From assembly GCA_937899715.1 (NCBI GenBank), contig CALCNX010000084.1, positions 186,001-250,000 on the forward strand: 64,000 nucleotides of DNA, read 5' to 3'. Shown piece after piece: positions 25,339-32,468 of this stretch. The stretch comes from an uncultured bacterium. Lineage in GTDB: Bacteria; Bacteroidota; Ignavibacteria; Kapaibacteriales; UBA4661. A program made the position numbers and the translations under genes. Every line of letters starts with the position of its first letter. Position 1 is the first letter of the stretch. The notes beneath the pieces were generated by a model, which was not told the DNA's origin, searched no databases, and was given only the letters and a program-made list of their open reading frames with translations.

Positions 25339-26640
25339 ATGAATATTCTTCTCATCGGCTCCGGCGGACGCGAACACGCACTGGCAAAAAAAATCAATGC
25401 GTCGTCCGGCGTGAAACTTTTTGCCGCTCCGGGCAATCCCGGCATTTTTCAGTTTGCCACTCAAGCCCGCATAAATCCTACGCATCATGCGGAAGTAATT
25501 GAGTTCTGCAAGACAGCAAGTATTGACCTTGTGGTTATTGGTCCTGAAGCACCGCTTGCTGCGGGACTTGCTGATGACTTGCGCGGGCGTGGAATAGCGG
25601 TGTTTGGTCCCTCACGCGAGGCGGCACGCCTGGAATCCTCGAAGGCGTTTGCTAAAGATTTCATGCTGCGGCACGGCATCCCAACGGCTCAGTATAGAGT
25701 ATTCAATGAGCATCAGCACCACGAAGCCCGTGATTACGTCGCTGCGCACACGCTCCCCGTTGTGATTAAAGCGGATGGTTTGGCGGCGGGCAAGGGTGTA
25801 ACGGTTGCCGAAACACATCGCGTAGCACTGGAAGCACTGGACGCAGCCTTTGACGGAAAATACGGCACGGCGGGCAGAAGTATTGTCGTCGAAGAATTTA
25901 TGCAAGGCGAAGAGGCATCTGTCTTTGCTATATGCGACGGCGAGCGCTTTCTCACGCTTGCCACTGCCCAAGACCACAAGCGCATCGGCGACGGCGACAC
26001 GGGCGAAAACACGGGCGGTATGGGCGCATACGCTCCGGCACCGATTGTAACGGTGGATGTTCTTCGCAGAGTAGAAGAACTCATTATTACACCGACTCTC
26101 AAAGGCATGAAAGCAGAAGGGAAGCCGTTTGTGGGTTGTTTGTATGTGGGCTTGATGATTGACAAAAGCGGCATGGCGCGAGTAATGGAATTTAATGCCC
26201 GCTTCGGCGACCCGGAAACGCAAGCGGTCTTGGCAATTTTGGACGGCGATTTGGCACGTCTGCTGCACAGCGCTGCTATCGGAACATTAGATACCAGCAC
26301 CATCAACAACGTCGCAAACGGCATGGCGTGTTGCGTCGTGCTGGCTGCGGGCGGTTATCCCGGCGAAACCCGCAAGGGCGATGAAATCACAGATATTGAA
26401 GATGCCGAAGGACTAAGCACTGGTGCGGTTAGCGTCTTTCATGCAGGAACAGCACTTCATCACGAGCCGGACGGCACGACAAGTCTCTGCACCAATGGCG
26501 GGCGCGTTCTGGGCATAACTGCCAGCGCGGAAACGCTCGAAGAAGCCATCAAGCGCTGCTATGAAGCCGTGAAGCTCGTACACTTTCGGGGAAAAACCTA
26601 CCGCACGGATATTGGTGCAAAGGGTTTAAAGCAAGGATAA
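25339..26640 (+). CDS. purD: Phosphoribosylamine--glycine ligase
   Basis: 433 residues, the usual length. PurD joins phosphoribosylamine and glycine with ATP in the second step of purine synthesis. Seen: N-terminal MNILLIGSGGREHALAKKI, LVVIGPEAPLAAGLADDLRG, the ATP-grasp segments VIKADGLAAGKGVTVAE (about 145-161) and EEFMQGEEASVFAICDG, the loop DHKRIGDGDTGENTGGMGAY, and the metal-binding MEFNARFGDPETQAVL. It is tightly coupled to the upstream ATPase gene. Purine salvage follows with the phosphorylase gene 60 bases downstream, making a small purine block. Confidence 0.97.
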   Translation: MNILLIGSGGREHALAKKINASSGVKLFAAPGNPGIFQFATQARINPTHHAEVIEFCKTASIDLVVIGPEAPLAAGLADDLRGRGIAVFGPSREAARLESSKAFAKDFMLRHGIPTAQYRVFNEHQHHEARDYVAAHTLPVVIKADGLAAGKGVTVAETHRVALEALDAAFDGKYGTAGRSIVVEEFMQGEEASVFAICDGERFLTLATAQDHKRIGDGDTGENTGGMGAYAPAPIVTVDVLRRVEELIITPTLKGMKAEGKPFVGCLYVGLMIDKSGMARVMEFNARFGDPETQAVLAILDGDLARLLHSAAIGTLDTSTINNVANGMACCVVLAAGGYPGETRKGDEITDIEDAEGLSTGAVSVFHAGTALHHEPDGTTSLCTNGGRVLGITASAETLEEAIKRCYEAVKLVHFRGKTYRTDIGAKGLKQG

Positions 26641-26700
26641 TGGCGGAAGGATAAAAACAAGCATTTCGTGAATCAGCACTCTACATTTTCAGAAGAAAGC

Positions 26701-27585
26701 ATGGATAAGAATTACACCCCCTCTGAGGCGCTTGCAAGCGTGGTAGAACAACACTACGGAGCTATTTACCGCCGTATCCGCCAGAAAACATCTGCTGTAG
26801 TCGAAGGCATTGTCATTAGCGGAAGCGGCTTGAATGCTGCGCTGGAGCATTACGCAGCAGAAGAAACCATTGATTTGCACGATATTGAAGGCTTTCCCAT
26901 GCCGACAGTGAAGGGGCACTCTTCTTTTCTCCGCATTGTTACGATTGAAGGCAAGCGCGTGGCGCATTTCACGGGACGCTGCCATCTCTACGAAGGTTTT
27001 TCACTGCAAGATTCACTCGCACAAATTGCGCTTGGAAAGCTCATGGGCGCTCGCTTCACCGTGCTAACGAATTCCGCCGGAGGAATGCACCACAGCTACA
27101 CCGCAGGAGACATCATGCTTCTGACTGATTCGCTTAACCTGATGCTGCGCCCCGTGCAGCGCCAATGGCTGGCAAGCCTGACACAAAGCGCCCGCCAAGA
27201 ACGCCCTGAACTGGATTATTTTCGCACTGCATCGGGCGAAAGCATTATTTCGACGGAGTGGCGCAAGCGCATCGTGCCTGTGCTCGCGGCACGGGGTGTA
27301 CCGTTTCACCAAGGCACTTATATCGGGCTGACGGGACCAACTTTTGAAACGCCCGCCGAAGCCAGAATGTACCGTAAATTTGGCGAGGCAATCGGTATGT
27401 CCACCGTCCATGAAGCAGAGTTTGCGCGGGTGTGCGGGATGCACGTAGCGGCGTGTTCGCTTATTACCAATATGCTCCCCGAAAGTGCGGCGGTGAATGT
27501 ATCGCACGACGAGGTGATTCATGCGGCGGCTATTGGTGCGCCACGTGTGGCGGCGTTTATTGCGGCGGCGTGTGGGGTGGCGTGA
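26701..27585 (+). CDS. Purine-nucleoside phosphorylase (inosine/guanosine type)
   Basis: 294 residues. The enzyme cleaves purine nucleosides with phosphate for salvage. The trimeric PNP family pattern is present: ISGSGLNAALEHY (phosphate loop, about 40-52), MPTVKGHSSFLRIV, GRCHLYEGFS, VLTNSAGGMHHSYTAGDIML (base-binding region begins here) and IGLTGPTFETPAEARMYRK, then IGMSTVHEAEFARVCGM, where a His replaces the common Pro. The ATG at 26701 is preferred; a GTG at 26668 would add 11 weakly conserved residues. It follows purD on the same strand. Confidence 0.93.
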   Translation: MDKNYTPSEALASVVEQHYGAIYRRIRQKTSAVVEGIVISGSGLNAALEHYAAEETIDLHDIEGFPMPTVKGHSSFLRIVTIEGKRVAHFTGRCHLYEGFSLQDSLAQIALGKLMGARFTVLTNSAGGMHHSYTAGDIMLLTDSLNLMLRPVQRQWLASLTQSARQERPELDYFRTASGESIISTEWRKRIVPVLAARGVPFHQGTYIGLTGPTFETPAEARMYRKFGEAIGMSTVHEAEFARVCGMHVAACSLITNMLPESAAVNVSHDEVIHAAAIGAPRVAAFIAAACGVA

Positions 27586-27647
27586 GGGGGCAAGCATCAC
27601 AGTCGGGCAAAGATGGTAATGAAACAAAATATTTTTTGAGAAAGCCA

Positions 27648-27813
27648 CTACACAAATGCTGTGGTTTTCGGAACAAATAATTCTCTTACCTCACTACGAC
27701 TACCTGTTCGCTTATTGTTCAGTACCTGCACAATAGGTATTTTTACTCACTTTCCTGCCCAATTTTTAGGGGTTTCTGTGCATAGTTCCCCATCGCTCCG
27801 CATCGTAGTTTTT
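27648..27813. repeat. ~165-bp direct repeat, left copy, flanking the PIN toxin-antitoxin cassette
   Basis: It matches 28569-28733 in the same orientation. The first ~115 bases (CTACACAAATGCTGTGG... to ...TTTTTACTCACTTTC) show only a handful of differences, and the rest is clearly related, ending in CATCGTAGTTTT in both. Read on the minus strand, both copies keep the same 31-codon stop-free frame, ending KTTAFV in this copy and KTTAFA in the other, preceded by IPIVQVLNNKRTGSR. This may be a gene remnant. The copy occupies most of the gap between the phosphorylase and toxin genes. Confidence 0.88.
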
Positions 27814-27891
27814 GTGTTATTCAAGCACATCATTTGCAGGAAGATCTTTAAAGCGTGTAGGAGAGAATGCGAACGCGGGATGGTGAATTGT

Positions 27892-28296
27892 TTATTGCAG
27901 CAAATCAGCAAATTCTTGTATGCTTCTGATGCCGATAGATGGAAAATCCAGCCCGTGCAGCACCTTAAAATGGCTGTCTTCAGTAACAAGATATTCCGCA
28001 CGTCCCGCAAATGCACAATCAACAAACTTGTTATCTGTGGGGTCGTCTGTGATGAGATTCCAACGAAAATACGGCTCAATATGTTCAACGTTGGGCAACG
28101 ATAAAATAGTTTTCACCACATTACTAGCAATTTCTTGACGAGTGCGGCGAGTAATAATTTCTTCGTACTCTAGCAAAATATCGGTGCTGATAAGGAGAAT
28201 AAAGCGCTCATCAAGAAGTGCTTGAAAAAGCCAGTTATAACGAGACTTCCGCCCGATACTGACAAGCAGCACATTTGTATCCAGAACTATTCTCAC
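27892..28296 (-). CDS. PIN-domain toxin (toxin-antitoxin RNase)
   Basis: 134 residues from a GTG start. PIN-domain toxins are metal-dependent RNases held inactive by their cognate antitoxin. The acidic site is visible: MRIVLDTNVLLVS (Asp6, Asn8), LLEYEEIITRRTR, TDDPTDNKFVDCAFAG with three acids, and LVTEDSHF. The GTG at 28296 overlaps the antitoxin TGA stop (GTGA), so translation is coupled and the antitoxin is made first. A longer frame from 28332 exists, but it would overlap the antitoxin gene far more and adds no family-like residues. Toxin and antitoxin together lie between two long direct repeats. Confidence 0.9.
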   Translation of the reverse strand: MRIVLDTNVLLVSIGRKSRYNWLFQALLDERFILLISTDILLEYEEIITRRTRQEIASNVVKTILSLPNVEHIEPYFRWNLITDDPTDNKFVDCAFAGRAEYLVTEDSHFKVLHGLDFPSIGIRSIQEFADLLQ

Positions 28297-28526
28297 AGCA
28301 ACTGCTCTGACGAATGTTCCTCGTGAAGCCACTTATCCATATCTCCATCTGACAACCCTTGTTCATCCCAAAAGGCATCCATCGCGTTCATAGCACCTTC
28401 GGCAAAATACTGCGCCAAAAGCCGCTTCACATCAAGAAGTTGGTCGTTGGAGATACCAACGGCATAAAGTTTTAGCAGTTCGGTTTGGAGTGGCGAAAGC
28501 GTCTGCGGGTTTTGTAAGGTACTCAT
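28293..28526 (-). CDS. Antitoxin partner of the PIN toxin
   Basis: 77 residues starting MSTLQNPQTLSPLQTELL. It is small and acidic (DAFWDEQGLSDGDMDKWLHEEHSSEQ), with a helical N-terminal half. It sits immediately upstream of the PIN gene with a 4-base overlap, the standard arrangement of a type II pair. No ribbon-helix-helix or AbrB motif is obvious; the helix ELLKLYAVGISNDQLLDVKRL could form the DNA- or partner-binding region. The assignment rests mainly on context. The operon promoter must lie in the 42 bases upstream or inside the adjacent repeat copy. Confidence 0.8.
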   Translation of the reverse strand: MSTLQNPQTLSPLQTELLKLYAVGISNDQLLDVKRLLAQYFAEGAMNAMDAFWDEQGLSDGDMDKWLHEEHSSEQLL

Positions 28527-28568
28527 TTTTATTTCGGTATCATGTTGAAACAAAAGGAATACACAAAC

Positions 28569-28733
28569 CTACGCAAATGCTGTGGTTTTCGGAATAAATA
28601 ATTCTCTTACCTCAATACGACTACCTGTTCGCTTATTGTTCAGTACCTGCACAATAGGTATTTTTACTCACTTTCTTGACCAGTTTTTAGGAGTTTCTTC
28701 GGATAGTTTCCTGCCGCATTGCATCGTAGTTTT
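28569..28733. repeat. ~165-bp direct repeat, right copy, upstream of the toxin-antitoxin operon
   Basis: This is the partner of 27648-27813, in the same orientation, 755 bases apart. It starts CTACGCAAATGCTGTGG and ends GCATCGTAGTTTT. Because the antitoxin gene reads leftward from 28526, this copy lies directly upstream of it and may supply its promoter. Recombination between the copies would delete the cassette and leave one repeat. Confidence 0.88.
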
Positions 28734-28866
28734 GTTGTGTCATTGTCGGAGCGTAAGGCAAGCAAACGTAAAAGCAGCCTGGTTTTGTTTGCAAACCTTG
28801 ATTGCAAATTGTATATTCTGAAAAACTTCTCCTCATTTTTTCGCACTTTATCAAAGGATGTTTTCT

Positions 28867-29736
28867 ATGAACCAGTTTGAGTTTATCTGTCGTCAGCTTT
28901 CAAGAGCAACCCCAAAAACGTTTGAACACTACATTATTACAAGGATCTGGCATTCACTCAATGACACAGAATTAAAATTTGTAACACAGCAACACATCAC
29001 AAGACCTGATGGTAGAGCCTTGACGGATATGTATTTCCCGCAGTTGAAAATACATATTGAAGTTGATGAGGGACATCATAAAAATCAAGTCATTTCAGAT
29101 ACAATGCGTGAGGCAGATATTATCAATGCAACTGGTCATACGGTTTTGCGCGTTGATGCGACGCAAGACCTTGAGCGTGTGCATCATTCCATATATGCAA
29201 TTGTTACCGAGATAAAAAAAGCGAAGGAATCTCAAAAGGACTTCAAAGCATGGGATTTTGAAGCAGAACAAAACCCAGAAACGTATCTCCAACGGGGCTA
29301 TATTGATGTGGAAGATGATGTTGCTTTTAGAACAATGGTTGATGCAGCAAATTGTTTTGGGCATAGCTACAAAGCCAAAAGTATTTGGAAAGGCGCAGTT
29401 CCTCATGCTATGGAGCAGGATAAAATTCTTTGGTTTCCCAAATTGTACAAAAACGCTGAATGGGATAACACCATCTCAAATGACGAGAAGACAATTACAG
29501 AGAAATGTTTAGATGTTGAAGAAGCTGAAAGGCATATAATAGAAGCACAATCCGAGAAAAATGCAAAACTCACTCGCCTGGTCTTTGCACGAGTAAAAAG
29601 CTCGTTGGGAGACGTAATGTACAGGTTCAAGGGCGAATACAAATTGGATGTCGAGAAAACAAACTTTGCCAATGGAGTAATCTATGAGCGCACTTCTACG
29701 CGAGTAAAGACATATCGTGCTAAAACAAACGAATAA
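28867..29736 (+). CDS. PvuRts1I/AbaSI-type modified-cytosine-dependent restriction endonuclease
   Basis: 289 residues. PvuRts1I-type enzymes cut DNA with 5-hydroxymethylcytosine or its glucosylated form, as in T-even phages, using an N-terminal Vsr-like nuclease and a C-terminal SRA-like base-flipping domain. Here MNQFEFICRQLSRATPKTFE, HYIITRIWHSLNDTELKFV and LTDMYFPQLKIHIEVDEGHH (Asp54, Glu65, His70, His71) look like the nuclease half. AWDFEAEQNPETYLQRGYID, ILWFPKLYKNAEWDN and the end ERTSTRVKTY look like the SRA half. The match is by memory of the family. The ATG at 28867 has AAAGGA eight bases upstream and matches the family start. Base composition is AT-richer than that of the housekeeping genes, suggesting transfer. 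It needs no partner methylase. Confidence 0.82.
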   Translation: MNQFEFICRQLSRATPKTFEHYIITRIWHSLNDTELKFVTQQHITRPDGRALTDMYFPQLKIHIEVDEGHHKNQVISDTMREADIINATGHTVLRVDATQDLERVHHSIYAIVTEIKKAKESQKDFKAWDFEAEQNPETYLQRGYIDVEDDVAFRTMVDAANCFGHSYKAKSIWKGAVPHAMEQDKILWFPKLYKNAEWDNTISNDEKTITEKCLDVEEAERHIIEAQSEKNAKLTRLVFARVKSSLGDVMYRFKGEYKLDVEKTNFANGVIYERTSTRVKTYRAKTNE

Positions 29737-29818
29737 ATTTTGTAAAGTTATAGTCCAACGCCAAGTTTGACTATAGCTTGCGTGTAAAAAATTTCCATAA
29801 ATTTTTCGATGCTTTCCC

Positions 29819-31108
29819 ATGCCCGTCCTCCCCAGTAAAAACGCAGTGCCGCCGAAAGATTCACCCACCCACATTGAGCATCTCTGCCGTCGCTCCGCCG
29901 AAGCGCGAGTGCAGGGCAAGAGCCGCGAGGCACTGCGTTTGGCATTGGAAGCCGCAAGCAAACTGAAGAACATTCCCACCGATACAAATAACCCCACCGA
30001 ACATTCGCTTTTGCGCTGCGCCACAAACATTGAATCAGCATTAGTCAATACGGAAAATTTCGCAGAGTACGCAGATGCGCTTAGATACGCACTTGAGGCT
30101 TTACGGGCGGGAAAGGACTATGCCACGCAAACAGGTGACCATCACTGGCGGAGTTTTGTGCTAAATATTCTTGGTGATATTTTGGTACGTGCAGGGAAGC
30201 CGCACGAAGGTCTTCACTACTGCGTTTTGGCATTGCCGATGCGCCTCGCGGAAGGGGACGAAGTGAGTTTGTGCTGGTCGTTGATGAATTGTGCGAAGGC
30301 ATATATGGCGTTGGGGAATACCGAACACGCAATGGAATACGCCCAAGCAGCGCAGAAGTACTGCCTCTCGGACGCAATGACCTATCCCGCAACCGCAACT
30401 TCCACACTCTTGGCAACGTTGCACCTGCTCAGGAACGAGTATCCATCAGCACTAGAGGCACTTGCTCACGCGGAAGCATTGGCACGGGGGCAGAAATATC
30501 TGCACCGTTTGCCGGAGATTCTCGCGTACAAAGCAGCAATCATGCGGCATCGGGGCGAACTTGCAGATGCTTTGCAGGCATTGGACGAAGCTGAAATCAT
30601 TGCCGCAGAGGGCGAACTTCGTGCGGTTCTTGTCGAGGTCTATCGTGAACGTGCGCTTGTTCTTGCCGATATGCACAAAAGTGCGGATGCCGCGCTCGTC
30701 CGAGAACGCGCCGTCGCGTTGGAGCAACGATGCACAGGCAGCGAAGTGCAACACGCCATAACACGATTGCTTGAAGGAAAAACACTCGCAAACCTGCATG
30801 AAAACAAGCACCACAACTCTCGTATTCTCAAGCAAGCACCAATATCTTCGCCGTCCGAACCCGCACCAAAATCTCTTCTCACTGCTGCACCTGTCCTTGT
30901 TCACGAATTGCTTACGCCCACAGAATGGCACATCGCAAGCCTGCTTGCCGACTCGTGGACGAATGCAGAAATTGCCCAAGCATTGTACATTTCCAAACGC
31001 ACCGTCGAGCAGCACCGCGCCAATATCCTCGCCAAACTCAAGACCTATTACGCTTTGCCAAGAGCCTCCAACCGCATCATGACGCGCTTTGTGCGCTCGT
31101 TTGGATGA
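29819..31108 (+). CDS. TPR-containing LuxR-type transcriptional regulator
   Basis: 429 residues. The N-terminal 300 residues are an alpha-helical solenoid of TPR-like units (repeated A-L-x-x-A-x-x-A patterns such as SREALRLALEAASKLKN, FAEYADALRYALEALRAG, NTEHAMEYAQAAQKY). A variable linker at about 325-360 contains NKHHNSRILKQAPISSPSEP. The C-terminal 70 residues form a LuxR/GerE helix-turn-helix: LTPTEWHIASLLADSWTNAE, then IAQALYISKRTVEQHRANIL. There is no receiver domain. TPRs usually bind a protein or peptide signal. It sits directly upstream of the nuclease pair on the same strand, so it may control that module; this is inference. Confidence 0.85.
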   Translation: MPVLPSKNAVPPKDSPTHIEHLCRRSAEARVQGKSREALRLALEAASKLKNIPTDTNNPTEHSLLRCATNIESALVNTENFAEYADALRYALEALRAGKDYATQTGDHHWRSFVLNILGDILVRAGKPHEGLHYCVLALPMRLAEGDEVSLCWSLMNCAKAYMALGNTEHAMEYAQAAQKYCLSDAMTYPATATSTLLATLHLLRNEYPSALEALAHAEALARGQKYLHRLPEILAYKAAIMRHRGELADALQALDEAEIIAAEGELRAVLVEVYRERALVLADMHKSADAALVRERAVALEQRCTGSEVQHAITRLLEGKTLANLHENKHHNSRILKQAPISSPSEPAPKSLLTAAPVLVHELLTPTEWHIASLLADSWTNAEIAQALYISKRTVEQHRANILAKLKTYYALPRASNRIMTRFVRSFG

Positions 31109-31139
31109 GCGCTTCGCAGCTATTTTCACTTCCGCAATA

Positions 31140-31205
31140 CGTGTTTTCCCTGCTTTATCGTGCCGTTTTATCCGTGTTTTCCCTGATAGTTTTGCCGTGC
31201 TTCCC
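31140..31205 (+). repeat. Imperfect 33-bp tandem repeat between the regulator and the nuclease gene
   Basis: CGTGTTTTCCCTG occurs at 31140 and 31173, and each copy is followed by a related TTT/GCCGT-containing stretch. The repeat lies within the 156-base gap upstream of the nuclease start and could carry regulator sites. Spacing of about three helical turns would suit a dimeric regulator. Confidence 0.4.
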
Positions 31206-31264
31206 TCCGTAATTTTGCTGTGTACGTGTACCTCCTTTTCACACATTTTTTTGGAGACAATACG

Positions 31265-32455
31265 ATGAATACCATACCTGAACTCGCCGCAGAACTACGG
31301 AAATCTCCAATGTTTCAACTTTCTCTGAGCAGCAAAGAACTTTTTCACAGTAATTTTCTTGCGTGGTTGGCGGAAGAATACCCTGAATTTGTCGCAGCGT
31401 GGCTAGCAACGCGATTAGGCATTTCCGCACAGACAGTAGTGCGTGTGCGGCGGGAAGCGCATAATTTCGACCTTCTCCTTTTCGTGGACAATGAGGACAC
31501 AGGTAACGTTATCGTGTTGGAAAACAAGGTAAAGAGTCTGCCTGAAGCCGCACAATTACAAGCCTATACCGAAAAAGCACAAGAACTATATGGCAATCGC
31601 ACACATTTTCTCTTGCTGAGTTTAAGCGACCCCACGTCAATTCTTGCAGAAAATAGTCGCTGGAACATCTGCCGTTATGCGGAATACATCGATGTGCTGC
31701 AAAAAATTCCGGCTCGGAATGACTATCATGCAGCGTTACTGAACGATTATATCTTCACCATTGGACAATACTGTCGCATTCAGGAACTTGCTGTGAGCAT
31801 TAGCGATGATGAGCCACTCCTTGGAAGTCTCACACAATTCAACCCATTGAGAGAATCACGTTTCGATATGTTTGCCGTCAAAGTACGTTATGAAGGTGTT
31901 CTCCAAAAAATTTGTGAACGACTCAATATCTCGCAGAGTGCGGCATTCTCCACACAAAAGCGTGGTGTTGGTGATGTTCGGCACAAGCGGCGCAAACACG
32001 AAGCCCGCAACCGCTCTACACAAAAGCGTGGTGTTGGTGATGTTCGTGCCTACTACGGTGTGAGTGGCTCTTCGCGCAAACCGCTTCTGGGAATAGAAGT
32101 TGTTATCGCTGCTGCATCCGATACAGAACTGATGAGTATTGGTGTGCAGGTCGAAGGCAATCAATTTCGGTTGTTTATGGCAATGGAACGCGGTGGAACC
32201 GTGCTTGAAGAGCAGGCGCGAATCCTTCTTGAGCGCAATCATTGGTTTAGTTTTCGAGAATCTTCCGAATTGCAAGCATTAGAGCGTCTTTGGAGTGGTG
32301 ATGCGCAAACAAAGGATTTTTGTGGGTATTCGCAGAATGGTATCAAGAACTTTGTGTATTGCTACAAGCCATTTTCTGATACTCTAAGCGCTGAAGAGAT
32401 AATCAACGCTGTGGTGATGTATATGCGGTTTGCACAACACCAATTTGCACAATAA
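31265..32455 (+). CDS. PD-(D/E)XK nuclease-family protein with intact active site
   Basis: 396 residues. Restriction-like nuclease core: FHSNFLAWLAEEYPEF (helix 1), NFDLLLFV with Asp69, then VIVLENKVKSLPEAAQLQAY carrying the E-x-K pair (Glu86, Lys88) and the following Gln-rich helix, and ICRYAEYIDVLQK. This resembles the PDDEXK_4 group. The C-terminal half (about 265-396) is unassigned, with RFDMFAVKVRYEGVLQK before it and GYSQNGIKNFVYCYKPF near the end. An ATG at 31265 with GGAG ten bases upstream is chosen. An in-frame 29-bp repeat pair inserts two STQKRGVGDVR copies near residues 229-261. The next gene, a paralogue, starts 13 bases downstream. Confidence 0.78.
   Translation: MNTIPELAAELRKSPMFQLSLSSKELFHSNFLAWLAEEYPEFVAAWLATRLGISAQTVVRVRREAHNFDLLLFVDNEDTGNVIVLENKVKSLPEAAQLQAYTEKAQELYGNRTHFLLLSLSDPTSILAENSRWNICRYAEYIDVLQKIPARNDYHAALLNDYIFTIGQYCRIQELAVSISDDEPLLGSLTQFNPLRESRFDMFAVKVRYEGVLQKICERLNISQSAAFSTQKRGVGDVRHKRRKHEARNRSTQKRGVGDVRAYYGVSGSSRKPLLGIEVVIAAASDTELMSIGVQVEGNQFRLFMAMERGGTVLEEQARILLERNHWFSFRESSELQALERLWSGDAQTKDFCGYSQNGIKNFVYCYKPFSDTLSAEEIINAVVMYMRFAQHQFAQ
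31952..32046 (+). repeat. Two 29-bp direct repeats 66 bp apart inside the nuclease gene
   Basis: The 29 bases at 31952-31980 (ACACAAAAGCGTGG...GATGTTCG) recur exactly at 32018-32046, separated by 37 unrelated bases. Similarity extends four more bases to the left with one mismatch. The period is 66 bases, so the reading frame is kept and both copies encode TQKRGVGDVR. The intervening 37 bases code for a very basic peptide (HKRRKHEARNR). Confidence 0.9.
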
Positions 32456-32468
32456 AACTGCCACCAAC

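Noticed and set aside
27661..28104. 147-codon plus-strand frame starting inside the left repeat
   Set aside because: It lies mostly antisense to the PIN toxin gene, whose family motifs are clear, and the N-terminal part is repeat sequence shared with 28582 onward.
28293..28332. Longer PIN toxin start at 28332
   Set aside because: It would overlap the antitoxin by 40 bases and adds residues unlike the family; the GTG at 28296 overlapping the antitoxin TGA is the standard coupling.
31952..32046. CRISPR array
   Set aside because: Only two repeats and one spacer, both inside an open reading frame in phase, and no cas genes anywhere in the window. Kept as an in-gene repeat.
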